This document shows, one piece after another, positions 43,014 to 55,560 of a stretch of DNA of 64,000 nt (the first letter of the stretch is position 1; every line of letters starts with the position of its first letter). This DNA is from Allodiplogaster sudhausi (Eukaryota; Nematoda; Chromadorea; Rhabditida; Diplogasteridae): the NCBI GenBank assembly GCA_945643635.1, contig CALZFC010000248.1, forward strand, positions 4,641,501-4,705,500, given 5' to 3'. Under the pieces are notes generated by a model that was not told the DNA's origin, searched no databases, and saw only the letters and a list, made by a program, of their open reading frames with translations. The translations under genes and the position numbers were made by a program.

Positions 43014-43310
43014 ATGTCAACTGCGAATGCATCCACAACACTTCCTTCAAACAAGCGTGCAGCTAGCATTGGCAAACGAATACGCGCTGATGGGAAAGCA
43101 TACGAAAAGGTTTGTTCTTTGACACTTCATTTCATACATAATTATTTGTTTTTAGGTGGAAAACGATGAGGAAGAAACTGTCACGTGGCTATTGGCAAGG
43201 AGGGAAAGATCGTCTTCCATATCGAGGAGGGCAGCAAAGTTACTTTCAATATTACTATTGCATAGAGAAGGAAGCGTTGTAACTGTCCGCATCATGCAGC
43301 TTTCGTGATC
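43014..43310 (+). CDS. Possible small divergent gene next to polB
   Basis: ATG at 43,014 opens MSTANASTTLPSNKRAASIG with a GTTTGT donor at about 43,110. The acceptor is TTTTTAG at about 43,156, then VENDEEETVTWLLARRERSS to a stop near 43,307. It would be an 80-residue basic protein. Only 36 bp separate its ATG from the polymerase ATG on the other strand. A competing frame of 87 residues runs on the minus strand at 43,415-43,152. I cannot tell which is real, and neither matches a known family. Confidence 0.35.
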
Positions 43311-43319
43311 AATGGCCTG

Positions 43320-43890
43320 TTTGTGATTTGACTCTCCCGTTATATGCACTATTTCTAACTTGTCCGCCTTGGCGCTGGTAGCATCCTCTCTAGATCCTGA
43401 ACGCTGATAAGACATGCATCATAGCCTATATGACATATTTCGTACTTTTCTTTCTTCTCTAACTTGTATGTACATAAATCATATGTTATTTTCATTATTG
43501 CGTGGGCCTTAAGTTATTTCATAATACATTCCATTAAGAACAGTACAGATATAAATAGAATTCGTTGGCGTTATATTAAATTATTGAGAACATAAAGAGA
43601 AAAGTACAGAGAAAGACTGGTCATCATTAAGATAGTAAATGTACACTGGAGAATATGTTCGCTTCCGGTTTTTTTCTTTTCATGTCACTACATGTTATTG
43701 CATGATAAATTAGCTTACGTTTCGTTCTATTCCTATTCATTCACTCTTCCTGGACTTGGAATATTTTAAAAGTAATATTCATCGGGGGTTTCGGACTTGG
43801 AAAATATTCCTGTATCTGAATTATTCACGAGGGATTTTGGACTAGTGAATATATTATCACTTCCACAAAACACGTTTGCATGTCACATAT
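43320..43890. other. Polinton interior without recognised gene
   Basis: AT-rich, with repeats of 'GGACTTGGAATATT'-type sequence at 43,750-43,860 leading into the terminal module array. Confidence 0.5.
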
Positions 43891-43902
43891 TCAGTTGCGG
43901 GA

Positions 43903-44400
43903 TGGTATGATGGTCGATTGGCTCATTGGTAGGTGTGTATTTTCAAGTCGAAAGGTCCCAGGTTCGATCCCCCGGGGTAATATCATTTGCTGTATTTATT
44001 CCGGACTTGTGATATTACCACTGGCTGAAAAATATTATCCCCTTGGGCATAATCTGTGATCATGTGATGTATGATCACATTCCACACGAATGATAACATC
44101 TTCACTTGCAAGTTGGTATGGTGACCGAATAGCTCATTGTAACGTCACTAGATACGAAGCAAGCGGATCAGGTTCGATTCCTCTCAGTGTTCTGGACTTT
44201 TGATATTTCAACCAGAATACTTGGCAATATCCCCCTCGGGTAGTGATGTGTGATCTCTGATGTATGATCACTACCACACGAATGTCTACATCTTCACTTG
44301 CTAGTTGGATGATGGACGATTGGCCGATGGAAACGAGGGGGACCTACGACGCAAGCGGCTCAGGTTCGTATCCGGTCGGGATCCTGGACTTGTGATATTT
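43903..44400 (+). repeat. Three tandem tRNA-like modules in the right end of the Polinton
   Basis: Modules begin near 43,903, 44,115 and 44,305 (spacing about 200 bp). Each has a GATTGGC/GCTCATTGG A-box-like part and, about 35 bp on, a B-box-like GGTTCGATCC (43,961), GGTTCGATTCC (about 44,171) or GGTTCGTATCC (about 44,363). TGGACTTGTGATATT and a conserved tail with CACACGAATG and ACATCTTCACTTGC follow. The first module is the most tRNA-like. No certain cloverleaf or anticodon is claimed. Confidence 0.6.
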
Positions 44401-44521
44401 CCACAGGGTGATATTTCAACGGAGACTTCTGGACTTAGAAAAAATAACGATCGAAAATTTCAACGGGAGTTCTGGACTTAGAAAAATTTCACTTGGTTAA
44501 GATCATGGGCACTATCATCAT
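44150..44521. repeat. Polinton right terminal inverted repeat
   Basis: Reverse complement of the left repeat, ending GATCATGGGCACTATCATCAT. It lacks one of the three CTAAGTCCAGAA units of the left side and has diverged by small substitutions. Confidence 0.85.
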
Positions 44522-47500
44522 TATGTGGCAGTTGTACTAAATTTTGAATAAAAATGTTTGAAATTGTACTCAAGGAACTGAAGAAATCGACCTATTGGGG
44601 TCAATTTCATCCTAAGCTATCGAAGTAGAGACATGATCAAATATGTTCAATTCGATGGTATTGTGCGTCAAGCGAACTAAATTTTGAATAACATATATTT
44701 GAAATTATATTCAATATTTGAAGAAATCGACCTATTGGGGCTATTTCGTCCTAAGCTAAGAAGTTATGACATGAGAAAAATATGTTCAATCCGATGCTAT
44801 TGTGCGGCAAGTGTATTAAAATTTTGAATAAAATATGTTTGAAATTATTTGCAGAGCCTAACCAATCGAGCCTAGTCTAGCCGTGCCTAGCACAGCCCTA
44901 TTGTGGCTTAATTCATCCTAGCTATCGAAGAGATATGTTCAATCCGTTGGTATTGTGCGGCAAGTGTAGTAACATTTTGATAAAATATGTTTGGAATTGT
45001 ACTCAACATCTGAAGAATCCGACCTATCGGGGCTATTTCATTTCATCTGAAGAATTCGACCTATGGGGGTTTCATCCTAATATTATGTGGCAGTTGTACT
45101 AAAATTTTGAATAAAATATGTTGAAATTGGACTCAAGTGTCTGAATAAATCGACCTATTGGGGGCTATATCATCCTAAGGTATCGAAGTAGAGACATGAT
45201 AAATTATGTTCAATCCGATGTTATTGAGCGGCAAGTGTACTAAAATTTTGATAAAATATGTTTGGAATTGAACTCAAGCATCTGAAGAATCCGACCTATT
45301 ATGGCTATTTCATTTCATCTGAAGGAATCGACCTATGGGGTTGTCATCCTGGTGTTGTGTGGCAGTTGTACTAAAATTTTGAATAAAATATATTTGAAAT
45401 TGTACTCCATTATATGAAGAAATCGACTTTTGGAATTGTACTCAAGCATCTGAAGAATTCGACCTATTGGGGCTATTTCATTTCATCTGAAGAATTCGAC
45501 CTATTGGGGGTTTCATCCTAATATTATGTGGCAGTTGTACTAAAATTTTGAATAAAATATGTTTGAAATTGTACTCAAGGAACTGAAGAAATCGACCTAT
45601 GGGGTCAATTTCATCCTAAGCTATCGAAGTAGAGACATGATAAAATATGTTCATTCGATGGTATTGTGCGTCAAGCGAACTAAAATTTTGAATAACATAT
45701 ATTTGAAATTATATTCAATTATTTGAAGAAATCGACCTATTGGGGGCTATTTCGTCCTAAGCTAAAGAAGTTATGACATGATAAAATATGTTCAATCCGA
45801 TGGTATTGTGCGGCAAGTGTACTAAAATTTAAATACAATATGTTTGAAATTATATTCCATTATCTGAAGAATTCGACCTATTGGGGGTTTCATCCTGGTA
45901 TTGTGTGGCAGGTGTACTAAATTTTGATAAAATACGTTGGAATTGTACTCAAGGAACTGAAGAAATCGACCTATTGGGGTCAATTTCATCCTAAGCTATC
46001 GAAGTTATGACATGATAAAAATATGCTCAATTCGATGGTATTGTTCGGCAGGCGTACTAAAATTTTGAATAACATATATTTGAAATTATATTCAATTATT
46101 TTGAAGAAATCGACCTATTGGGGGCTATTTCGTTCCTAAGCTAAAGAAGTTATGACATGATAAAATATGTTCAATCCGAGCTATTGTGCGGCAAGTGTAT
46201 TAAAATTTTGAATAAAATATGTTTGAAATTGTTCTCAAGTATCTGAAGAAATCCGCCTATTTGGGCTATTTCATTTCATCTGAAGAAATCGACCTATTGG
46301 GGCAAAAGATCATAGCTGAGACTAGGGGAGCCAAGCCCAGCTGTGCCAACCCTAGCCGAGCCTTGCAGAGCCTAACCAATCGAGCCTAGTCTAGCCGTGC
46401 CTAGCACAGCCCTATTGGGGCTTAATTCATCCTAAGCTATCGAAGAGATATGTTCAATCCGTTGGTATTGTGCGGCAAGTGTACTAACATTTTGATAAAA
46501 TATGTTTGGAATTGTACTCAAACATCTGAAGAATCCGACCTATCGGGGCTATTTCATTTCATCTGAAGAATTCGACCTATTGGGGGTTTCATCCTAATAT
46601 TATGTGGCAGTTGTACTAAAATTTGAATAAAATATGTTTGAAATTGGACTCAAGTGTCTGAATAAATCGACCTATTGGGGGCTATATCATCCTAAGGTAT
46701 CGAAGTAGAGACATGATAAATTATGTTCAATCCGATGTTATTGAGCGGCAAGTGTACTAAAATTTTGATAAAATATGTTGAATTGAACTCAAGCATCTGA
46801 AGAATCCGACCTATTATGGCTATTTCATTTCATCTGAAGGAATCGACCTATTGGGGTTGTCATCCTGTGTTGTGTGGCAGTTGTACTAAAATTTTGAATA
46901 AAATATATTGAAATTATATTCAATTATTTGAAGAAATCGACTATTGGGGGCTATTTCGTCCTAAGCTAAAGAAGTTATGACATGATAAAATATGTTCAAT
47001 CCGATGGTATTGTGCGGCAAGTGTACTAAAATTTTAAATACAATATGTTTGAAATTATATTCCATTATCTGAAGAATTCGACCTATTGGGGGTTTCATCC
47101 TGGTATTGTGTGGCAGGTGTACTAAAATTTTGAAAAATACGTTTGGAATTGTACTCAAGGAACTGAAGAAATCGACCTATTGGTGGCTATTTCGTCCTAA
47201 GCTAAAGAAGTTATGACATGATAAAATATGGTCAATCCGATGCTATTGTGCGGCAAGTGTATTAAAATTTTGAATAAAATATGTTTGAAATTGTTCTCAA
47301 GTATCTGAAGAAATCCGCCTATTTGGGCTATTTCATTTCATCTGAAGAAATCGACCTATTGGGGGCAAAAAAGATCATAGCTGAGACTAGGGGAGCCAAG
47401 CCCAGCCGTGCCAACCCTAGCCGAGCCTTGCAGAGCCTAACCAATCGAGCCTAGTCTAGCCGTGCCTAGCACAGCCCTATTGTGGCTTAATTCATCCTAA

Positions 47501-50500
47501 GCTATCGAAGAGATATGTTCAATCCGTTGGTATTGTGCGGCAAGTGTACTAACATTTTGATAAATATGTTTGGAATTGTACTCAAACATCTGAAGAATCC
47601 GACCTATCGGGGCTATTTCATTTCATCTGAAGAATTCGACCTATTGGGGGCTATTTCGTCCTAAGCTAAAGAAGTTATGACATGATAAAATATGTTCAAT
47701 CCGATGCTATTGTGCGGCAAGTGTATTAAAATTTTAAATAAAATATTTGAAATTGTTCTCAAGTATCTGAAGAAATCCGCCTATTTGGGCTATTTCATTT
47801 CATCTGAAGAAATCGACCTATTGGGGCAAAAGATCATAGCTGAGACTAGGGGAGCCAAGCCCAGCCGTGCCAACCCTAGCCGAGCCTTGCAGAGCCTAAC
47901 AATCGAGCCTAGTCTAGCCGTGCCTAGCACAGCCCTATTGGGGCTTAATTCATCCTAAGCTATCGAAGAGATATGTTCAATCCGTTGGTATTGTGCGGCA
48001 AGTGTACTAACATTTTGATAAAATATGTTTGGAATTGTACTCAAACATCTGAAGAATCCGACCTATCGGGGCTATTTCATTTCATCTGAAGAATTCGACC
48101 TATTGGGGGCTATTTCGTCCTAAGCTAAAGAAGTTATGACATGATAAAATATGTTCAATCCGATGCTATGTGCGGCAAGTGTATTAAAATTTTAAATAAA
48201 AATATTTTGAAATTGTTCTCAAGTATCTGAAGAAATCCGCCTATTTGGGCTATTTCATTTCATCTGAAGAAATCGACCTATTGGGGGCAAAAGATCATAG
48301 CTGAGACTAGGGGAGCCAAGCCCAGCCGTGCCAACCCTAGCCGAGCCTTGCAGAGCCTAACCAATCGAGCCTAGTCTAGCCGTGCCTAGCACAGCCCTAT
48401 TGGGGCTTAATTCATCCTAAGCTATCGAAGAGATATGTTCAATCCGTTGGTATTGTGCGGCAAGTGTACTAACATTTTGATAAAATATGTTTGGAATTGT
48501 ACTCAAACATCTGAAGAATCCGACCTATCGGGGCTATTTCATTTCATCTGAAGAATTCGACCTATTGGGGGTTTCATCCTAATATTATGTGGCAGTTGTA
48601 CTAAATTTTGAATAAAATATGTTTGAAATTGGACTCAAGTGTCTGAATAAATCGACCTATTGGGGGCTATATCATCCTAAGGTATCGAAGTAGAGACATG
48701 ATAAATTATGTTCAATCCGATGTTATTGAGCGGCAAGTGTACTAAAATTTTGATAAAATATATTTGGAATTGAACTCAAGCATCTGAAGAATCCGACCTA
48801 TTATGGCTATTTCATTTCATCTGAAGGAATCGACCTATTGGGGTTGTCATCCTGGTGTTGTGTGGCAGTTGTACTAAAATTTTGAATAAAATATATTTGA
48901 AATTATATTCAATTATTTGAAGAAATCGACCTATTGGTGGCTATTTCGTCCTAAGCTAAAGAAGTTATGACATGATAAAATATGTTCAATCCGATGGTAT
49001 TGTGCGGCAAGTGTACTAAAATTTTAAATACAATATGTTTGAAATTATATTCCATTATCTGAAGAATTCGACCTATTGGGGGTTTCATCCTGGTATTGTG
49101 TGGCAGGTGTACTAAAATTTTGATAAATACGTTTGGAATTGTACTCAAGGAACTGAAGAAATCGACCTATTGGGGTCAATTTCATCCTAAGCTATCGAAG
49201 TTATGACATGATAAAATATGCTCAATTCGATGGTATTGTTCGGCAAGCGTACTAAAATTTTGAATAACATATATTTGAAATTATATTCAATTATTTGAAG
49301 AAATCGACCTATTGGGGGCTATTTCGTCCTAAGATAAAGAAGTTATGACATGATAAAATATGTTCAATCCGATGCTATTGTGCGGCAAGTGTATTAAAAT
49401 TTTGAATAAAATATGTTTGAAATTGTTCTCAAGTATCTGAAGAAATCCGCCTATTTGGGCTATTTCATTTCATCTGAAGAAATCGACCTATTGGGGGCAA
49501 AAGATCATAGCTGAGACTAGGGGAGCCAAGCCCAGCCGTGCCAACCCTAGCCGAGCCTTGCAGAGCCTAACCAATCGAGCCTAGTCTAGCCGTGCTAGCA
49601 CAGCCCTATTGTGGCTTAATTCATCCTAAGCTATCGAAGAGATATGTTCAATCCGTTGGTATTGTGCGGCAAGTGTACTAACATTTGATAAAATATGTTT
49701 GGAATTGTACTCAAACATCTGAAGAATCCGACCTATCGGGCTATTTCATGTCATCTGAAGAATTCGACCTATTGGGGGTTTCATCCTAATATTATGTGGC
49801 AGTTGTACTAAAATTTTGAATAAAATATGTTTGAAATTGGACTCAAGTGTCTGAATAAATCGACCTATTGGGGGCTATATCATCCTAAGGTATCGAAGTA
49901 GAGACATGATAAATTATGTTCAATCCGATGTTATTGAGCGGTAAGTGTACTAAAATTTTGATAAAATATGTTTGGAATTGAACTCAAGCATCTGAAGAAT
50001 CCGACCTATTATGGCTATTTCATTTCATCTGAAGGAATCGACCTATTGGGGTTGTCATCCTGGTGTTGTGTCGCAGTTGTACTAAAATTTTGAATAAAAT
50101 ATATTGAAATTGTACTCCATTATATGAAGAAATCGACCTTTTGGAATTGTACTCAAGCATCTGAAGAATTCGACCTATTGGGGCTATTTCATTTCATCTG
50201 AAGAATTCGACCTATTGGGGTTTCATCCTAACATTCTGTGGCAGTTGTACTAAAATTTTGAATAAAATATGTTTGAAATTGGACTCAAGTGTCTGAAGAT
50301 ATCGACCTATTGGGGGCTATATCATCCTAAGCAATCGAAGTAATGACATGATTAAATATGTTCAATCCGATGGTATTGCGCGGCAAGTGTACTAAAATAA
50401 TGTTAAAATATGTTTGGAATTGTACTCAAACATCTGAAGAATCCGACCTATTGGGGCTATTTCATTCATCTGAAGAATTCGACCTATTGGGGGTTTCATC

Positions 50501-53500
50501 CTAATATTATGTGGCAGTTGTACTAAAATTTTGAATAAAATATGTTTGAAATTGGACTCAAGTGTCTGAAGATATCGACCTATTGGGGGCTATATCATAA
50601 TAAGCAATCGAAGTAATGACATGATTAAATATGTTCAATCCGATGGTATTGTGCGGCAAGTGTACTAAAATAATGATAAAATATGTTTGGAATTGTACTC
50701 AAACATCTGAAGAATCCGACATATTGGGGCTATTTCATTTCATTTGAAGAATTCGACCTATTGGGGGTTCATCCTAATATTATGTGGCAGTTGTACTAAA
50801 ATTTTGAATAAAATATGTTTGAAATTGTACTCAAGAACTGAAGAAATCGACCTATGGGGTCAATTTCATCCTAAGCTATCGAAGTAGAGACATGATAAAA
50901 TATGTTCAATTCGATGGTATTGTGCGTCAAGCGAACTAAAATTTTGAATAACATAAATTTGAAATTATATTCAATTATTTGAAGAAATCGACCTATTGGG
51001 GGCTATTTCGTCCTAAGCTAAAGAAGTTATGACATGATAAAATATGTTCAATCCGATGGTATTGTGCGGCAAGTGTACTAAATTTTAAATACAATATGTT
51101 TGAAATTATATTCCATTATCTGAAGAATTCGACCTATTGGGGGTTTCATCCTGGTATTGTGTGGCAGGTGTACTAAAATTTTGATAAATACGTTTGGAAT
51201 TGTACTCAAGGAACTGAAGAAATCGACCTATTGGGGTCAATTTCATCCTAAGCTATCGAAGTTATGACATGATAAAAATATGCTCAATTCGATGGTATTG
51301 TTCGGCAAGCGTAGTAAAATTTTGAATAACATATATTTGAAATTATATTCAATTATTTGAAGAAATCGACCTATTGGGGGCTATTTCGTCCTAAGCTAAA
51401 GAAGTTATGACATGATAAAATATGTTCAATCCGATGCTATTGTGCAGCAAGTGTATTAAAATTTTGAATAAAATATGTTTGAAATTGTTCTCAAGTATCT
51501 GAAGAAATCCGCCTATTTGGGCTATTTCATTTCATCTGAAGAAATCGACCTATTGGGGCAAACGATCATAGCTGAGACTAGGGGAGCCAAGCCCAGCCGT
51601 GCCAACCCTAGCCGAGCCTTGCAGAGCCTAACCAATCGAGCCTAGTCTAGCCGTGCCTAGCACAGCCTATTGGGGCTTAATTCATCCTAAGCTATCGAAG
51701 AGATATGTTCAATCCGTTGGTATTGTGCGGCAAGTGTACTAACATTTTGATAAAATATGTTTGGAATTGTACTCAAACATCTGAAGAATCCGACCTATCG
51801 GGGCTATTTCATTTCATCTGAAGAATTCGACCTATTGGGGGTTTCATCCTAATATTATGTGCAGTTGTACTAAAATTTTGAATAAAATATGTTTGAAATT
51901 GGACTCAAGTGTCTGAATAAATCGACCTATTGGGGGCTATATCATCCTAAAGTATCGAAGTAGAGACATGATAAATTATGTTCAATCCGATGTTATTGAG
52001 CGGCAAGTGTACTAAAATTTTGATAAAATATGTTTGGAATTGAACTCAAGCATTTGAAAAATCCGACCTATTATGGCTATTTCATTTCATCTGAAGGAAT
52101 CGACCTATTGGGGTTGTCATCCTGGTGTTGTGTGGCAGTTGTACTAAAATTTTGAATAAAATATATTTGAAATTATATTCAATTATTTGAAGAAATCGAC
52201 CTATTGGGGGCTATTTCGTTATAAGCTAAAGAAGTTATGACATGATAAATATGTTCAATCCGATGGTATTGTGCGGCAAGTGTACTAAAATTTTAAATAC
52301 AACATGTTTGAAATTATATTCCATTATCTGAAGAATTCGACCTATTGGGGGTTTCATCCTGGTATTGTGTGGCAGGTGAACTAAAATTTTGATAAAATAC
52401 GTTTGGAATTGTACTCAAGGAACTGAAGAAATCGACCTATTGGGGTCAATTTCATCCTAAGCTATCGAAGTTATGACATGATAAAAATATGCTCAATTCG
52501 ATGGTATTGTTCGGCAAGCGTACTAAAATTTTGAATAACATATATTTGAAATTATATTCAATTATTTGAAGAAATCGACCTATTGGGGGCTATTTCGTCC
52601 TAAGATAAAGAAGTTATGACATGATAAAATATGTTCAATCCGATGCTATTGTGCGGCAAGTGTATTAAAATTTTGAATAAAATATGTTTGAAATTGTTCT
52701 CAAGTATCTGAAGAAATCCGCCTATTTGGGCTATTTCATTTCATCTGAAGAAATCGACCTATTGGGGGCAAAAGATCATAGCTGAGACTAAGGGAGCCAA
52801 GCCCAGCCGTGCCAACCCTAGCCGAGCCTTGCAGAGCCTAACCAATCGAGCCTAGTCTAGCCGTGCCTAGCACAGCCCTATTGTGGCTTAATTCATCCTA
52901 AGCTATCGAAGAGATATGTTCAATCCGTTGGTATTGTGCGGCAAGTGTACTAACATTTTGATAAAATATGTTTGGAATTGTACTCAAACATCTGAAGAAT
53001 CCGACCTATCGGGGCTATTTCATGTCATCTGAAGAATTCGACCTATTGGGGGTTTCATCCTAATATTATGTGGCAGTTGTACTAAAATTTTGAATAAAAT
53101 ATGTTTGAAATTGGACTCAAGTGTCTGAATAAATCGACCTATTGGGGGCTATATCATCCTAAGGTATCGAAGTAGAGACATGATAAATTATGTTCAATCC
53201 GATGTTATTGAGCGGTAAGTGTACTAAAATTTTGATAAAATATGTTTGGAATTGAACTCAAGCATCTGAAGAATCCGACCTATTATGGCTATTTCATTTC
53301 ATCTGAAGGAATCGACCTATTGGGGTTGTCATCCTGGTGTTGTGTCGCAGTTGTACTAAAATTTTGAATAAAATATATTTGAAATTGTACTCCATTATAT
53401 GAAGAAATCGACCTTTTGGAATTGTACTCAAGCATCTGAAGAATTCGACCTATTGGGGCTATTTCATTTCATCTGAAGAATTCGACCTATTGGGGGTTTC

Positions 53501-55560
53501 ATCCTAACATTCTGTGGCAGTTGTACTAAAATTTTGAATAAAATATGTTTGAAATTGGACTCAAGTGTCTGAAGATATCGACCTATTGGGGCTATATCAT
53601 CCTAAGCAATCGAAGTAATGACATGATTAAATATGTCAATCCGATGGTATTGCGCGGCAAGTGTACTAAAAAATGTTAAAATATGTTTGGAATTGTACTC
53701 AAACATCTGAAGAATCCGACCTATCGGGGCTATTTCATGTCATCTGAAGAATTCGACCTATTGGGGGTTTCATCCTAATATTATGTGGCAGTTGTACTAA
53801 AATTTTGAATAAAATATGTTTGAAATTGGACTCAAGTGTCTGAATAAATCGACCTATTGGGGGCTATATCATCCTAAGGTATCGAAGTAGAGACATGATA
53901 AATTATGTTCAATCCGATGTTATTGAGCGGTAAGTGTACTAAAATTTGATAAAATATGTTTGGAATTGAACTCAAGCATCTGAAGAATCCGACCTATTAT
54001 GGCTATTTCATTTCATCTGAAGGAATCGACCTATTGGGGTTGTCATCCTGGTGTTGTGTCGCAGTTGTACTAAAATTTTGAATAAAATATATTTGAAATT
54101 GTACTCCATTATATGAAGAAATCGACCTTTTGGAATTGTACTCAAGCATCTGAAGAATTCGACCTATTGGGGCTATTTCATTTCATCTGAAGAATTCGAC
54201 CTATTGGGGGTTTCATCCTAACATTCTGTGGCAGTTGTACTAAAATTTTGAATAAAATATGTTTGAAATTGGACTCAAGTGTCTGAAGATATCGACCTAT
54301 TGGGGCTTTATCATCCTAAGCAATCGAAGTAATGACATGATTAAATATGTTCAATCCGATGGTATTGCGCGGCAAGTGTACTAAAATAATGTTAAAATAT
54401 GTTTGGAATTGTACTCAAACATCTGAAGAATCCGACCTATTGGGGCTATTTCATTTCATCTGAAGAATTCGACCTATTGGGGGTTTCATCCTAATATTAT
54501 GTGGCAGTTGTACTAAAATTTTGAATAAAATATGTTTGAAATTGGACTCAAGTGTCTGAAGATATCGACCTATTGGGGGCTATATCATAATAAGCAATCG
54601 AAGTAATGACATGATTAAATATGTTCAATCCGATGGTATTGTGCGGCAAGTGTACTAAAATAATGATAAAATATGTTTGGAATTGTACTCAAACATCTGA
54701 AGAATCCGACATATTGGGGCTATTTCATTTCATTTGAAGAATTCGACCTATTGGGGGTTTCATCCTAATATTATGTGGCAGTTGTACTAAAATTTTGAAT
54801 AAAATATGTTTGAAATTGTACTCAAGGAACTGAAGAAATCGACCTATTGGGGTCAATTTCATCCTAAGCTATCGAAGTAGAGACATGATAAAATATGTTC
54901 AATTCGATGGTATTGTGCGTCAAGCGAACTAAAATTTTGAATAACATAAATTTGAAATTATATTCAATTATTTGAAGAAATCGACCTATTGGGGGCTATT
55001 TCGTCCTAAGCTAAAGAAGTTATGACATGATAAAATATGTTCAATCCGATGGTATTGTGCGGCAAGTGTACTAAAATTTTAAATACAATATGTTTGAAAT
55101 TATATTCCATTATCTGAAGAATTCGACCTATTGGGGGTTTCATCCTGGTATTGTGTGGCAGGTGTACTAAAATTTTGATAAAATACGTTTGGAATTGTAC
55201 TCAAGGAACTGAAGAAATCGACCTATTGGGGTCAATTTCATCCTAAGCTATCGAAGTTATGACATGATAAAAATATGCTCAATTCGATGGTATTGTTCGG
55301 CAAGCGTAGTAAAATTTTGAATAACATATATTTGAAATTATATTCAATTATTTGAAGAAATCGACCTATTGGGGGCTATTTCGTCCTAAGCTAAAGAAGT
55401 TTTGACATGATAAAATATGTTCAATCCGATGCTATTGTGCAGCAAGTGTATTAAAATTTTGAATAAAATATGTTTGAAATTGTTCTCAAGTATCTGAAGA
55501 AATCCGCCTATTTGGGCTATTTCATTTCATCTGAAGAAATCGACCTATTGGGGGCAAACG
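44522..55560. repeat. Satellite B, heterogeneous part
   Basis: Related monomers of about 95 and 143 bp built around GACCTATTGGGG, CATCCTAAGC, GACATGATAAAATATGTTCA and GTACTAAAATTTTGA. A G+C-rich roughly 100-bp module (starting CTGAGACTAGGGGAGCC) occurs at 46,316, 47,381, 47,840, 48,301, 49,511, 51,572, 52,782 and 55,568. Spacings are 1,065, 459, 461, 1,210, 2,061, 1,210 and 2,786 bp, so monomers are arranged as a mosaic. Many one-base indels in homopolymers. Confidence 0.95.

Larger units (their letters stand above)
35321..44521. mobile_element. Polinton/Maverick (adintovirus-like) element, gene-poor copy
   Basis: Inverted terminal repeats at both ends, with AGTGCCCATGATC close to the tip (Polintons start AGT), a protein-primed family B polymerase and a packaging ATPase on the minus strand. 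At 9.2 kb it is much shorter than usual Polintons (15-20 kb). I see no major or minor jelly-roll capsid, adenain-type protease or retroviral-type integrase. No 6-bp target duplication is visible: left flank is satellite A, right flank satellite B. Confidence 0.85.
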
